Below, piece after piece: positions 8,508 through 17,703 of a stretch of 64,000 bases of DNA. The stretch lies in NCBI RefSeq assembly GCF_001426375.1, contig NZ_LMEO01000050.1:782081-846080 (forward strand). Direction: 5' to 3'. Position 1 is the stretch's first letter, and each line of letters opens with the position of its first letter. Position numbers and translations under genes: made by a program. The notes below the pieces were generated by a model. It did not search any database. It was not told where the DNA came from and worked only from the letters and a program-made list of their open reading frames with translations. The stretch comes from Paenibacillus sp. Root444D2 (lineage in GTDB: Bacteria; Bacillota; Bacilli; Paenibacillales; NBRC-103111).

Positions 8508-10115
8508 TTACTTCCTTGTTGGTTTCGTTGTTGGGGTATTATTTTCCCGAATGTTATTTTTTTGACTAATGAAACGTGGTCTAGAGAATAGCCCCCATTG
8601 GGGGAATCTAAGAATGGTATCTTTCTGGTCATCAAGGACAAAAGGCGCCATAGGAGCCATATACGGCACCCCGAAGGAGCGCAAGCTGCATAAATGTTGG
8701 ACCATCGCGATTAAACCAACGGTGATCCCGAATAAACCAAATGTTGCGGCAAAAATCATCAGAATAAACCGAATGATGCGGATTGGAATGCCCATGCTAA
8801 AAGCCGGGATTACAAAGTTGGAAATCGCTGTAATGGCAACGACAATTACCATTGCCGGTGAAACTAGCCCTGCATCCACAGCTCCCTGCCCAATAACCAA
8901 GGCACCTACGATAGATACAGCTTGGCCTACTGTTTTGGGTAGACGGACACCGGCTTCGCGCAAGATTTCAAAGGTAATTTCCATAAGAAGTGCCTCAACA
9001 AAAGCCGGAAATGGTATGCCTTCTCGCTGCGCGGCTAAGTTGAACAGGAGTGAGCTGGGCAATAGCTCTTGATGAAATGTTGTAATGGCGATGTAGAACG
9101 AAGGAGCCATCAATGAGATAAAGAAGCATATATATCGTAATATGCGGATAAGTGTGGCAAATTCAGCCCGTTGGTAATAATCTTCAGCGGATTGGAAAAA
9201 TTGGGTGAACAGCGCTGGCGCCTCAAGCACAAAGGGGGTTCCATCTACCAGGATGGCAACACGACCCTCAAGCAATCCTGACGCGATAACATCGGGACGT
9301 TCTGTATTGTATAGTGTTGGAAACGGCGTGAAGGTTTCATCCTGTATAAGTTCCTCGATATTGCCGCTTTCCAGAATCCCATCAATATCAATTCGTGCAA
9401 GCCGGAGACGTATCTCTTCAACAATTTTGTTATTTACGATTCCATTTATGTACATAATGGACACTGTGGTTTGAGTGACTCTGCCAATCACCGTGGTTTC
9501 TAACCATAAATTGGGGCTCTTAATTCGTTTGCGAATGAGGGATATATTCGTGCCGATCGATTCCGTGAATCCATCACGAGGACCTCTTACTACGGATTGC
9601 GTTGATGGCTCTTCTACAGAACGCATATCTCCGCCAGCTGTATTCACTGAAAGTGCAAGTGCATAGCCATCGATTAAAATAACAGTCTCACCAGATAACA
9701 TATTCTGGCACAATACTTGAAAATCTTCGATCGTTTTGACTTCCCCACAGGCATGAATGCTGTTCCTAATCAAATCTGGTGAATCATAGAAACCGGTATT
9801 TATGGCTTCGATGAGCTGAGTAGTTCCTGTAAATAGAGCATTCGTCACTTCTTGAAAAAATGATTTATTAACCAATTGATCTAAGTATACATAGCCAATC
9901 TTGTTGGTATTTTCGGCATCCAGGCATAACTCTCCGGTTACTATATCAGAGCTATGTCCAAAAATCGTTTTGATCTGAGCGAGGTTCAGTCCAATATCAA
10001 GATAAAGGCTTTGCTGCAAAATAGTCATTTCCATTGGCTCCCTCTCTTGTGAAAGGAGGAGAGTAGTTTTCTTTCTGTTAAATAGTTGATGTAGCGTTTT
10101 CGTCCAAGATTTCAT
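8508..10115 (-). CDS. gerKA: Spore germination protein, GerA family
   Basis: A 535-residue A subunit of a nutrient germinant receptor. A hydrophilic N-terminal half (about 1-300) precedes a membrane half with about five segments. Family signatures include NTDRPDVIASGLLEGR-like YNTERPDVIASGLLEG, VDGTPFVLEAPALF and FPAFVEALLMEITFEILREAGVRLP. The C-terminus is a polar tail. It is the first gene of the operon, with GGTGG upstream of the ATG. A forespore (sigma-G) promoter would be expected in 10116-10200, but I could not identify one with confidence. Confidence 0.9.
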   Translation of the reverse strand: MKSWTKTLHQLFNRKKTTLLLSQEREPMEMTILQQSLYLDIGLNLAQIKTIFGHSSDIVTGELCLDAENTNKIGYVYLDQLVNKSFFQEVTNALFTGTTQLIEAINTGFYDSPDLIRNSIHACGEVKTIEDFQVLCQNMLSGETVILIDGYALALSVNTAGGDMRSVEEPSTQSVVRGPRDGFTESIGTNISLIRKRIKSPNLWLETTVIGRVTQTTVSIMYINGIVNNKIVEEIRLRLARIDIDGILESGNIEELIQDETFTPFPTLYNTERPDVIASGLLEGRVAILVDGTPFVLEAPALFTQFFQSAEDYYQRAEFATLIRILRYICFFISLMAPSFYIAITTFHQELLPSSLLFNLAAQREGIPFPAFVEALLMEITFEILREAGVRLPKTVGQAVSIVGALVIGQGAVDAGLVSPAMVIVVAITAISNFVIPAFSMGIPIRIIRFILMIFAATFGLFGITVGLIAMVQHLCSLRSFGVPYMAPMAPFVLDDQKDTILRFPQWGLFSRPRFISQKNNIRENNTPTTKPTRK

Positions 10116-10218
10116 CAGATCGCCACCACCAAATTCATAGGAATAACTATGTCTTATGGAAAAGTTTTCCCACTTCCCTTAATTTTATGTATGAAAGGCT
10201 GGGTAACTCATTCCACGC

Positions 10219-10256
10219 AAAAAAGAACTTCTTACACCGCAAGGTGGGAAGTCCTT
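10219..10256 (-). terminator. Terminator of the ABC-2 transporter operon
   Basis: On the minus strand GGACTTC (10254-10248) pairs with GAAGTTC (10231-10225) around a short loop, with one G-U pair, followed by six T. It lies just after the last permease gene. Confidence 0.65.
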
Positions 10257-10278
10257 TCTCTATTTTCGCCTCAAAAAC

Positions 10279-11067
10279 TTAACTACTCGCACTGGTATAA
10301 TGGCGTAAAGCGATCTTCCATAAAGCCCTCGTCAATCCGAAACAAACCATTGCAATCCCAACACTCCAAACGACTTGCCATCCACTGATTCGACCAATGA
10401 GCGCTGCAGCTGGGAATGTCGTTATGAAAGCAATCGGAAAAATATAGGTTAAGGTGAATCGTAATAATCCTTTATAGACCGAAACTGGAAACCGTGCCGT
10501 TTCAAAAAACGAACTAAATAAATAGGACAAGTTATCTACTTTAACAGCCCAGAACGAGAACATCATCATGCCCATCCAAAGCGAATAGACCACAACCAAC
10601 GATGCAAGGAAAACAATGACAAAGCGTATAAGCCCCGCAATACTAGGAATAGCGTCCAGCTCCCAGAGTGCATAAGCCGTCAAGCCAAAGCCAAGAATAA
10701 TATCGGCTAATCGCCAGAAAACTAGATGTCTAAAACTAATGAAAAATTGGCTGTCCACTGGTTTCGTCAGGATGAAATCCAATGTCCCTTTACGGATATG
10801 ACTGACGAGACGAGACATATTCGGCTGTAGGATAAATTCAATAAAACCGTGTACCGCGTTAAAAATACCTAGAAGCACCAGCACCTCATAGAAACCCCAG
10901 CCGCCAATCTCCTGTGTTCGATAAAAGTATAATTGAACGGTCAAAATCGCCATGAATAGCCAAAATACCGTGGAAAGGAGATTTGCGGCAAAGTTAGCTC
11001 TATACTCGAACTCCTCGACTAAACATGCCCGCATAAACTCCCTAAATAGTCGTATGTATTTGATCAC
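10279..11067 (-). CDS. ABC-2 family transporter permease (second)
   Basis: A 262-residue membrane protein with six hydrophobic segments, of the ABC-2 permease subgroup often found as pairs (PF06182-like). Signatures include RKGTLDFILTKPVDSQFFISFR, where export permeases contact the ATPase, and FPVSVYKGLLRFTLTYIFPIAF near the C-terminus. It lies 18 bases after the first permease. Together with the ATPase it makes a complete exporter; the substrate is unknown. Confidence 0.82.
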   Translation of the reverse strand: MIKYIRLFREFMRACLVEEFEYRANFAANLLSTVFWLFMAILTVQLYFYRTQEIGGWGFYEVLVLLGIFNAVHGFIEFILQPNMSRLVSHIRKGTLDFILTKPVDSQFFISFRHLVFWRLADIILGFGLTAYALWELDAIPSIAGLIRFVIVFLASLVVVYSLWMGMMMFSFWAVKVDNLSYLFSSFFETARFPVSVYKGLLRFTLTYIFPIAFITTFPAAALIGRISGWQVVWSVGIAMVCFGLTRALWKIALRHYTSASS

Positions 11068-11085
11068 TGTCGCACCGCCCCTTCC

Positions 11086-11901
11086 TCATCCGCCTACAGC
11101 GCCGTACTTTTTCATCCCTTGTCGCCACATCAACCGAAACGTTACAAGAAGGACAATAAGCCAAATAAGCTGTATCCCAAAGTTATGAAGTATCGCAGAT
11201 GATCCAAGCTTAAGCTTGCCAGTTAGCAGCTCAACTGGAAATCCGACGGTTCCATAAAAAGGCAGCCAGGCTGCCATTTTTTCAACCCAAGCAGGGAACA
11301 TACTCAGCGGGGCTAAACGACCAGCAAGAAACAAATGAACACCCTCATATAAGCTATAAATCGCAGTCGCCCTATTCGTCCAAAAAGCCATCAGACCAAA
11401 CTCGAAACCAATTAGAAAGCGGATTGCAGAGGATAGCACAATAGCGAAAAACGAGAGCACAATTATTTCCAAAGAAATAGTCACCCTGAGCATAGGGATA
11501 AACACAGCAGCTATCGCCCATGCGGGGATTAGCAAGATAGCGAAAAACAACTTATATACCAGGTTTTGCGAGATACTCCAGTGAACCGGATGTAAGGGAC
11601 GTACAATCTTGGCGGAGAGCGACCCGTCCTGAATACTGGCATCCAGCTCCCACACATCCCACGTACTCGTTAATCGATCTACTAGAAGTACTCCCAGGAA
11701 ATACACCATATAATCATGTGCGGTATACCCACCAATGGAATTCTTATCGCTTATCGAGAGCCAAACAGCCATACTGACCAAAGGTTGAATGAATGCTCCT
11801 ATCATCCAAATGAGCGATTCACTCCGATAGGCAAACATTACAGCCCATTCAACTCGAAGCAGCATACGATATTTTTGCCAAAATAAAGCTAACGCCTTCA
11901 T
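11086..11901 (-). CDS. ABC-2 family transporter permease (first)
   Basis: A 271-residue permease with about six membrane segments, homologous in layout to the next gene (here LDASIQDGSLSAKIVRPLHPVHW plays the role of the ATPase contact loop). It starts 5 bases after the ATPase stop, so translation is probably coupled. The two permeases presumably form a heterodimer. Substrate unknown. Confidence 0.82.
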   Translation of the reverse strand: MKALALFWQKYRMLLRVEWAVMFAYRSESLIWMIGAFIQPLVSMAVWLSISDKNSIGGYTAHDYMVYFLGVLLVDRLTSTWDVWELDASIQDGSLSAKIVRPLHPVHWSISQNLVYKLFFAILLIPAWAIAAVFIPMLRVTISLEIIVLSFFAIVLSSAIRFLIGFEFGLMAFWTNRATAIYSLYEGVHLFLAGRLAPLSMFPAWVEKMAAWLPFYGTVGFPVELLTGKLKLGSSAILHNFGIQLIWLIVLLVTFRLMWRQGMKKYGAVGG

Positions 11902-11906
11902 GGTCC

Positions 11907-12902
11907 TTAACTTCCCCCTTCGGTCCCCGCTTCAAAGGCTTGTGCGATCACCGATTCCATGGAAGGATCTTCAATGGTCAAATCCAATACCGTCAAATGG
12001 GTTAATAATCGGGCTGAAAGTTCAGAAACTTGCTCTCTCGGCACGTCTATTTCCACATTCGGAAACGCATAATGAAATAACGTCCCTAACCCTTGGGTTA
12101 CTTCGATTAGCTCTGATTCCTTTACCCGCTCAGTCAATTGAAGACGAATACGCTTATTAGGCGCATACTTGTCAACCAGTTGGGATATAGCACCATCATA
12201 TAGGAGTCGACCTTTTCCAATCACCAGCACTCGCTCACATAACGCCGTAACATCCGCCATATAGTGACTTGTCAGTAAGATTGTCGCCTTATATTTACGG
12301 CTGTAATCCTGAATGAATCGACGCATCACTTCTTGCATATTCACATCGAGGCCAATCGTCGGCTCATCTAGAAATACAATACGCGGGCGATGCAGCAGCG
12401 CCGCTGCCAGCTCACACTTCATCCGCTCCCCCAGTGAAAGCTGTCTAACCGGTTTACGGATGACTTCTTCCAACTGGAGCAGCTGCACCAAATCTCCTAA
12501 GGTTTCTTCATATTCCCGATCAGGTATCTCATAAATGACTTTATTAACGAGAAACGTTTCCGCTGCGGGAATGTCCCAGATAAGCTGACTTTTCTGTCCC
12601 ATGACGAGCGAAATCTGCTTCTTAAATTCTTTTTTTTGCTGAAAAGGAACAAAACCGCCCACCTTCACTTCACCACCTGAAGGATGCAGCAGTCCAGTTA
12701 ATACTTTCATCGTAGTCGTCTTGCCGGCCCCATTCGGACCAAGAAAAGCCACAATTTCACCTTCCGGTATGGAAAAGGAAACATCGTCTACGGCTTTAAC
12801 GGTGCGGAACTTGCGGTGAAACAAGCTTTTCAAAGATGCCATGAATCCAGGCTCTCGCTCATGTACTTGATAATATTTGCTCAGCTGACGAACCTCAATC
12901 AT
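11907..12902 (-). CDS. ABC transporter ATP-binding protein
   Basis: A 331-residue ATPase with Walker A GPNGAGKTTTMK near residue 52, signature LSLGERMKCELAAALLH, Walker B RIVFLDEPTIGLD and the switch His in LLTSHY. The signature reads LSLGE rather than LSGGQ, as in the ABC-2 exporters that pair with PF06182 permeases. I chose the ATG at 12902, preceded by GAGGAGGA, over an in-frame ATG 18 bases upstream. The start overlaps the DUF309 gene by 8 bases, implying coupled translation. Confidence 0.86.
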   Translation of the reverse strand: MIEVRQLSKYYQVHEREPGFMASLKSLFHRKFRTVKAVDDVSFSIPEGEIVAFLGPNGAGKTTTMKVLTGLLHPSGGEVKVGGFVPFQQKKEFKKQISLVMGQKSQLIWDIPAAETFLVNKVIYEIPDREYEETLGDLVQLLQLEEVIRKPVRQLSLGERMKCELAAALLHRPRIVFLDEPTIGLDVNMQEVMRRFIQDYSRKYKATILLTSHYMADVTALCERVLVIGKGRLLYDGAISQLVDKYAPNKRIRLQLTERVKESELIEVTQGLGTLFHYAFPNVEIDVPREQVSELSARLLTHLTVLDLTIEDPSMESVIAQAFEAGTEGGS

Positions 12903-13323
12903 GGCCTTCCTCCTCTTCATGTTGAGGTGGGTTAAGCTTCAATTGTGCAAGAAGTTCACCCAGTTCATCATCTAGAATATGAATGTTAAGGTCATAAGGA
13001 GCGAACGGTTCTTCCTCTATACGCAACAGCTTTGTTAAGTAATTTTGACTATCTCGAATCAATTTTTCCAAATCAATACCGAGCGAATGTGCAGGGTATG
13101 GTGCTAGCTTATCCAGTCCAGCGCTAAAGAGTTTGATGGAACCGCTTACGTTTCCATTGGCATGATGATAAAGGCCCACTGCAACCTGCAGTAGACCTTG
13201 GTATAAGGGGCTTCGGCCTTCCTCCAGCCAAAGCTCCTCCATCACTTCATGACATTCGAAATAATCTCGCTGATCATTGAAATAGTATAAGTAAGCCACA
13301 TATAAACGATCGTAGGTACTCAT
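12895..13323 (-). CDS. DUF309 family protein
   Basis: A 142-residue soluble protein with the DUF309 signature: FNDQRDYFECHEVMEELW near residue 15, then SPLYQGLLQVAVGLYHHANGN near 40. The His/Glu pattern (CHEVMEELW) looks like a small helical bundle that may bind metal. Biochemical function is unknown. It sits 3 bases after the alarmone synthetase gene and overlaps the ATPase gene, so it is firmly within this operon. Confidence 0.85.
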   Translation of the reverse strand: MSTYDRLYVAYLYYFNDQRDYFECHEVMEELWLEEGRSPLYQGLLQVAVGLYHHANGNVSGSIKLFSAGLDKLAPYPAHSLGIDLEKLIRDSQNYLTKLLRIEEEPFAPYDLNIHILDDELGELLAQLKLNPPQHEEEEGHD

Positions 13324-13326
13324 AGA

Positions 13327-14124
13327 TCAGTTATTATCTCCTTTTTTCGCTCTATTGATTGCAGCCTCAATATCGGACGAAAGATCACTCAACCCTTCTT
13401 CCGTCTCCCATATCTCGTTAAATCTCAGCTGAAATTGAGCGGCTTCCCGAACCCGATGATAGAAATAAAGTTCCTGAATGTTATTGAGTACGATATTTAC
13501 CAAATTCGAGTTATCCTCAAACATCTTCTGAGACGCAACAATCTCACCACGAATGCTGGACATTTCCTGATCCAAGAGATAAGCAGCCTCGGCTGCTTTA
13601 CTAAGACGGGCTCTAACCTCAACTGGTAACTGTTCTTTATATTTATAATTCAAAGAGTGCTCGATCGTCGCCCAGAAATTCATGGCGAGTGTCCGAATTT
13701 GCACCTCAGCTAATATTCGTTTCATTCCCAAAGCGGTTTGAACAGGATATTCAATAATAATATGAAAGCTTCGATAGCCACTCGGTTTCTTATTGGCAAT
13801 ATAATCTTTTTCGTAGACTACATTCATATCTTGTCTGCTGCGAATCAGCTCGGCCAAACGATCAATGTCTTCTACAAACTGACACATAATCCGAATCCCA
13901 GCGATATCCTCGATACCGGACTCTAATTGATCCATTGGAACACTCAAGCGTTTCGCTTTCTCCAGTACACTTGATATCTTTTTGACACGTCCTGTTACGA
14001 ATTCAATAGGTGCATACTCTTCTCTGCTCTTGAGTTCGCCACGCAGTGTCTTGAATTTTACTTTTAGCTCCTCCACCGCTTGTTCATAAGGCAGGAGAAA
14101 TTTCTTCCAATCTCGTCCATCCAT
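13327..14124 (-). CDS. yjbM: Small alarmone synthetase, YjbM/RelQ (SasB) type GTP pyrophosphokinase
   Basis: A 265-residue single-domain (p)ppGpp synthetase; it transfers pyrophosphate from ATP to GDP/GTP. Motifs match B. subtilis YjbM closely: YEQAVEELKVK, EFVTGRVKKISSVLEKAKR, DIAGIRIMCQFVEDI, SGYRSFHIIIEYP and EVQIRTLAMNFWATIEHSLN. No HD hydrolase or TGS/ACT domains are present. I chose the ATG at 14124, eight bases after GGAGG, which aligns with the YjbM start; another ATG lies 15 bases upstream without a ribosome binding site. The C-terminus is about 50 residues longer than in YjbM. Confidence 0.9.
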   Translation of the reverse strand: MDGRDWKKFLLPYEQAVEELKVKFKTLRGELKSREEYAPIEFVTGRVKKISSVLEKAKRLSVPMDQLESGIEDIAGIRIMCQFVEDIDRLAELIRSRQDMNVVYEKDYIANKKPSGYRSFHIIIEYPVQTALGMKRILAEVQIRTLAMNFWATIEHSLNYKYKEQLPVEVRARLSKAAEAAYLLDQEMSSIRGEIVASQKMFEDNSNLVNIVLNNIQELYFYHRVREAAQFQLRFNEIWETEEGLSDLSSDIEAAINRAKKGDNN

Positions 14125-14150
14125 TCTTTTATCCTCCATTCTGAATGAAG

Positions 14151-15248
14151 TCAGTGCTGATCTGCGCCGATTGCTTGGGAAATATGTGTATACCCATCTC
14201 TCCTCAGCAAATCTTGTAGGCCTTTATTCAAGCTAGTAAGCATTCCAGGTCCTTCATAAATAAAGCCTGTATACACTTCAACTAAGCTTGCTCCGGCCCG
14301 AATTTTGTCATAGGCATCTTGCGCAGTAAATATTCCCCCGGACCCAATGATCGGCAGCTTGCCTTCCGTCAGTTGATAGACACGTCTAATGACTTCTGTA
14401 GTTCGCTGTGTTAGTGGCTTTCCGCTAAGTCCGCCTGCTTGCTCGCGATTAGGGTGTACTAGCCCTTGTCTGCTGAGCGTAGTGTTCGTGGCGATAATCC
14501 CAGAAATACCGCTATCCTTAATCGTATGCACGGTTAATTCAAGCTCTTCATCCGTGAGATCCGGCGCAATTTTAACCAAAACAGGTTTTCCTGTTTGACC
14601 ATTCTTCTTCTCTTGAAGCTGCATTTCCGTTGTAACTGCATCAAGCAGTCGCTTCAAATCATTCCCATGCTGTAAATTACGCAAATCCGGTGTATTTGGT
14701 GAGCTAATATTCACAACAAAGAAATCACCATATGTATATAACTCCCGAATGCAAGTTCGATAATCCTCTTCGGCCTGCTCATTCGGTGTCGTCTTATTTT
14801 TACCTATGTTAATAGCTACGGGTATGTCGCGTTTACCTGTCTTCATCAAGTTAGTAGCCATCACGTCTGTACCTACATTATTAAAGCCCATTCGGTTGAT
14901 AAGCGCCTTGTCTTCCGGAAGACGAAATAGCCGCGGCAGCTCATTGCCCGGTTGTGGCTTTGGTGTAATTGTGCCTACTTCCATGAAACCAAAGCCTAGT
15001 TGTGAGAATCCCTTAACGGCCTTGGCATTTTTATCTAAACCAGCTGCCAGACCTATTGGATTTGCAAATTGCAGTCCCCATAATTGTTGGGCCAAGATTG
15101 GTGAATAGGGCACTCCATACATGGATTTGAGCAGTTGTTTCCCCCCTGGGAAGCTCACTACAGCACTTAGCCCGTCAATCGTAAGATGATGCGCCTTCTC
15201 CGGATCCATTCGGAACAAGATTGGTTTTCCTAACTTCTTATACAGCAT
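14151..15248 (-). CDS. pyrD: Quinone-dependent (class 2) dihydroorotate dehydrogenase
   Basis: A 365-residue FMN enzyme that oxidises dihydroorotate to orotate in pyrimidine synthesis. The N-terminal extension (about 1-45) for membrane/quinone contact and the Ser base in NISSPNTPDLR mark class 2. Other motifs are NPIGLAAGLDKNAK, MGFNN, VKIAPDLTDEEL and GSGGIFTAQDAYDKI. Many Bacillales use a class 1B enzyme inside the pyr operon, so the class and the separate location are notable. It heads the operon with yjbM, DUF309 and the ABC exporter. Confidence 0.92.
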   Translation of the reverse strand: MLYKKLGKPILFRMDPEKAHHLTIDGLSAVVSFPGGKQLLKSMYGVPYSPILAQQLWGLQFANPIGLAAGLDKNAKAVKGFSQLGFGFMEVGTITPKPQPGNELPRLFRLPEDKALINRMGFNNVGTDVMATNLMKTGKRDIPVAINIGKNKTTPNEQAEEDYRTCIRELYTYGDFFVVNISSPNTPDLRNLQHGNDLKRLLDAVTTEMQLQEKKNGQTGKPVLVKIAPDLTDEELELTVHTIKDSGISGIIATNTTLSRQGLVHPNREQAGGLSGKPLTQRTTEVIRRVYQLTEGKLPIIGSGGIFTAQDAYDKIRAGASLVEVYTGFIYEGPGMLTSLNKGLQDLLRRDGYTHISQAIGADQH

Positions 15249-15346
15249 GTCCTATGCACTCCGTTCTCTAATGACTCTAACAGTCAGTTTAGCTGACAAC
15301 GTGCAAATATGCAATCCACATAAAGGCATTTCGTCTCTATTTCAAA

Positions 15347-15382
15347 CAAAAAATCCCTGCTCCATGAAGGTTGCAAGGGAAT
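15347..15382 (-). terminator. Terminator after glcT-like gene
   Basis: On the minus strand TCCCTTGC (15380-15373) pairs with GCAGGGA (15360-15354), followed by six T. It ends the PTS/antiterminator unit. Confidence 0.8.
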
Positions 15383-15403
15383 CCAGATTAGCTATTTAAT
15401 AGC

Positions 15404-16237
15404 CTATGCTTCTGTTCGTTGAAGCAGTCGTTCCAGATGCATCGTCAAGTAACCCGTTTCATCGTCAGGAACTTCTAATTGAAGAGAATCACTCAGCATG
15501 AGAGATAATACCTTCGCCTTCACATAGGTGTCTCCATACTCCTCTTTAATCTTTTCAAGCAGCGAGTTCTGGAGTGTCTTTTTTTGTTTGACCCGTTCAA
15601 TGACACCTTTCAGGTGACTAATGAACCGCAGTGTTGAGAACGAATCATCGAAATTAAAGCCTAATTCTTTGGCAGATTCGATCGTCTGCGACACTACTCT
15701 AACTACCGTTAAGGAATCAGAAGCTTGCTCTTTTTTACGTGCGCCATTGAAATGCATGGCCAAGAAGGCAACTTCATCTTCCGGCAATTTCACATCCAAA
15801 TGATCATTGAGGAAATCTACGGACTTCTTGGCTACTTTGTATTCCTCAGGATACATATACCCAATTTCATAAGCGAATGGATTCGTGATGAAAATACCCC
15901 GCTTTTGTCGTTCGACAGCAAAGTTAATATGATCGACCAACGAGGCGTGAATCGTTTCGGAGAAGTCGCCTTCCAGCATGCTTTGTGCATACGCGATGAC
16001 TTCCTCCGTAATCCCGATAATTTTCAAATCAACCGCATTCAGAATTTGTTCGTAATTTTTAAGAACTTCGGATGTATGCAGAAGAAATTCTTGTGTGATC
16101 TCACCTTCGCTAATGAGCATTCCTGGCGTTTTTTTGAATCCAATTCCTTTTCCAAAAGCAATGGAATTTTTCCCTGATGTCAAATGTGCCATCACCACAT
16201 TATGGGACAGTACATGAATGATCGTCCGTTCAATCAT
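15404..16237 (-). CDS. glcT: BglG/GlcT-type transcription antiterminator
   Basis: A 277-residue RNA-binding antiterminator. An N-terminal CAT domain (about 1-55) is followed by two PRD domains that PTS proteins phosphorylate on His; conserved pieces include HINFAVERQKRG with NPFAYEIGYMYPEEYKVA (PRD1), FLAMHF and, in PRD2, RFISHLKGVIERV and ETGYLTMHLERL. It presumably binds a RAT hairpin and prevents termination of the PTS mRNA. It is co-transcribed with the EIICB gene 17 bases upstream. I found no clear RAT/terminator pair in the 17704-17780 leader, so its target could lie elsewhere. Confidence 0.85.
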   Translation of the reverse strand: MIERTIIHVLSHNVVMAHLTSGKNSIAFGKGIGFKKTPGMLISEGEITQEFLLHTSEVLKNYEQILNAVDLKIIGITEEVIAYAQSMLEGDFSETIHASLVDHINFAVERQKRGIFITNPFAYEIGYMYPEEYKVAKKSVDFLNDHLDVKLPEDEVAFLAMHFNGARKKEQASDSLTVVRVVSQTIESAKELGFNFDDSFSTLRFISHLKGVIERVKQKKTLQNSLLEKIKEEYGDTYVKAKVLSLMLSDSLQLEVPDDETGYLTMHLERLLQRTEA

Positions 16238-16254
16238 AAGACACCTCCGCGTTC

Positions 16255-17703
16255 TTAGGCTTGTCCTGATTTGTCTTTTTGCAGGTGAAGCATGGGTTTA
16301 ATACTTTCTCGAATTTGCTCCGATTCCGTGCCAAAAACAATGTGCACGTTTCCTTTGCCAAGTCTGATAACTCCAATAGCGCCAAGGTCTTTAAGCTCGC
16401 TGTCCATGATTAAATTTTCTTCATTCACTAAGAGCCGTAGTCGTGTAATGCAAGCATCGATCGAGATAATGTTAGAAGGTCCGCCAATATGCCTTAGAAT
16501 GCTGGTAGGACGGTCTTCTATCTTTTTTTCGATGATCTCTTGGGCATCCTCTGTTTCAAGCTTAGCAGCTTCGTCCTGAGCGGGCACTTTGAAGGGAAAG
16601 AAATGAAGATAGGTCCGAAATACGACATAATAAAGGAAGAAGTACCCTACCCCAATAAGGATAATCCAATAAGGATTCGTAGATTGATGCCAGCTGAGAA
16701 CGAGATCAATAAATCCGGCTGAGAAGCCGAATCCCATTTTCACCTGAAGCATATTCATGATTACCATGGAAAAGCCAGTTAAGACGGCATGTATCAGATA
16801 TAAGCCTGGTGCTAAGAACATAAAAGCAAACTCAATTGGCTCTGTTATACCTGTAAGGAAGCTGGTTAATGCAGCACTGAGCATCACAGGAACAACAAAC
16901 TGACGGTTAGAAGACGAGCTTCTGATTAATGCTAAGGCCGCAGCAGGAAGCCCAAACATAATAACGGGGTAATAACCTGTCGTGAATAGTCCTGCTTCTG
17001 GATCTCCAGCAAAAAATCGTGAGATATCGCCATGCAGCATTTTACCAGTAGGTGTGACATAATCTCCGATTTGAAACCAAGCTATATTATTAATAATATG
17101 ATGCAAACCCGTAGGGATTAGAAGCCTGTTCATCATTCCGTAGATAAATACGCCAATGTTTCCATTGTCAACGATCCATAACCCGATTACACTTATGCCC
17201 CTTTGAACGGGAGGCCAGATGAATCCCATCAACACCCCTAGGAAAACCATAACCAGAGATGTGATTAACGGAACGAATCGCTTGCCTCCGAAAAACCCGA
17301 GCGCTTTGGGCAGCCGGGTATTTTGGAACCTGTTAAAGAACGTCGCAGATAGCATGCCAACGAGCATACCGCCTAGAACACCCATATCCAGCCGTTCCAC
17401 AGAGTCGGTCCCCACTTGAAAATGCTTCAAGACATTGTCAAACACTAAATAGCCAACCGCAGCAGCAAGTGCCGCAATCCCATCCCCGGACGTAAGTCCA
17501 ATGGCTATACCAATTGCAAATATGAATGGCAAATTATCAAAAATCGCACTTCCGCCTAACTCAAAAATCTGAGCCACCTGCATAAGAAATGGATCACTAA
17601 ACGTCATTTTCCCAATACGAAGAAGAATGGATGCCGCCGGCAGCACCGCAATCGGAATCATCAATGAACGTCCTATTTTCTGCAATATATACATAGCTCT
17701 CAT
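16255..17703 (-). CDS. PTS EIICB, glucose/N-acetylglucosamine family
   Basis: A 482-residue sugar permease. The EIIC domain (about 1-370, some ten membrane segments) is followed by EIIB with the phosphorylated Cys in DACITRLRLLV near residue 422. Landmarks are IPIAVLPAASILLRIG, GLHHIINNIAWFQIGDY and FFAGDPEAGLFTTGYYP; these lean towards the GlcNAc (NagE/NagP) branch rather than PtsG. No EIIA domain is fused, so phosphate must come from another EIIA. The ATG at 17703 follows AGGGG. It is co-transcribed with the glcT-like gene. Confidence 0.85.
   Translation of the reverse strand: MRAMYILQKIGRSLMIPIAVLPAASILLRIGKMTFSDPFLMQVAQIFELGGSAIFDNLPFIFAIGIAIGLTSGDGIAALAAAVGYLVFDNVLKHFQVGTDSVERLDMGVLGGMLVGMLSATFFNRFQNTRLPKALGFFGGKRFVPLITSLVMVFLGVLMGFIWPPVQRGISVIGLWIVDNGNIGVFIYGMMNRLLIPTGLHHIINNIAWFQIGDYVTPTGKMLHGDISRFFAGDPEAGLFTTGYYPVIMFGLPAAALALIRSSSSNRQFVVPVMLSAALTSFLTGITEPIEFAFMFLAPGLYLIHAVLTGFSMVIMNMLQVKMGFGFSAGFIDLVLSWHQSTNPYWIILIGVGYFFLYYVVFRTYLHFFPFKVPAQDEAAKLETEDAQEIIEKKIEDRPTSILRHIGGPSNIISIDACITRLRLLVNEENLIMDSELKDLGAIGVIRLGKGNVHIVFGTESEQIRESIKPMLHLQKDKSGQA

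Noticed and set aside
10149-10388. 79-codon plus-strand frame between gerA and the ABC-2 operon
   Set aside because: It overlaps a terminator and the 3-prime end of the permease gene; no ribosome binding site.
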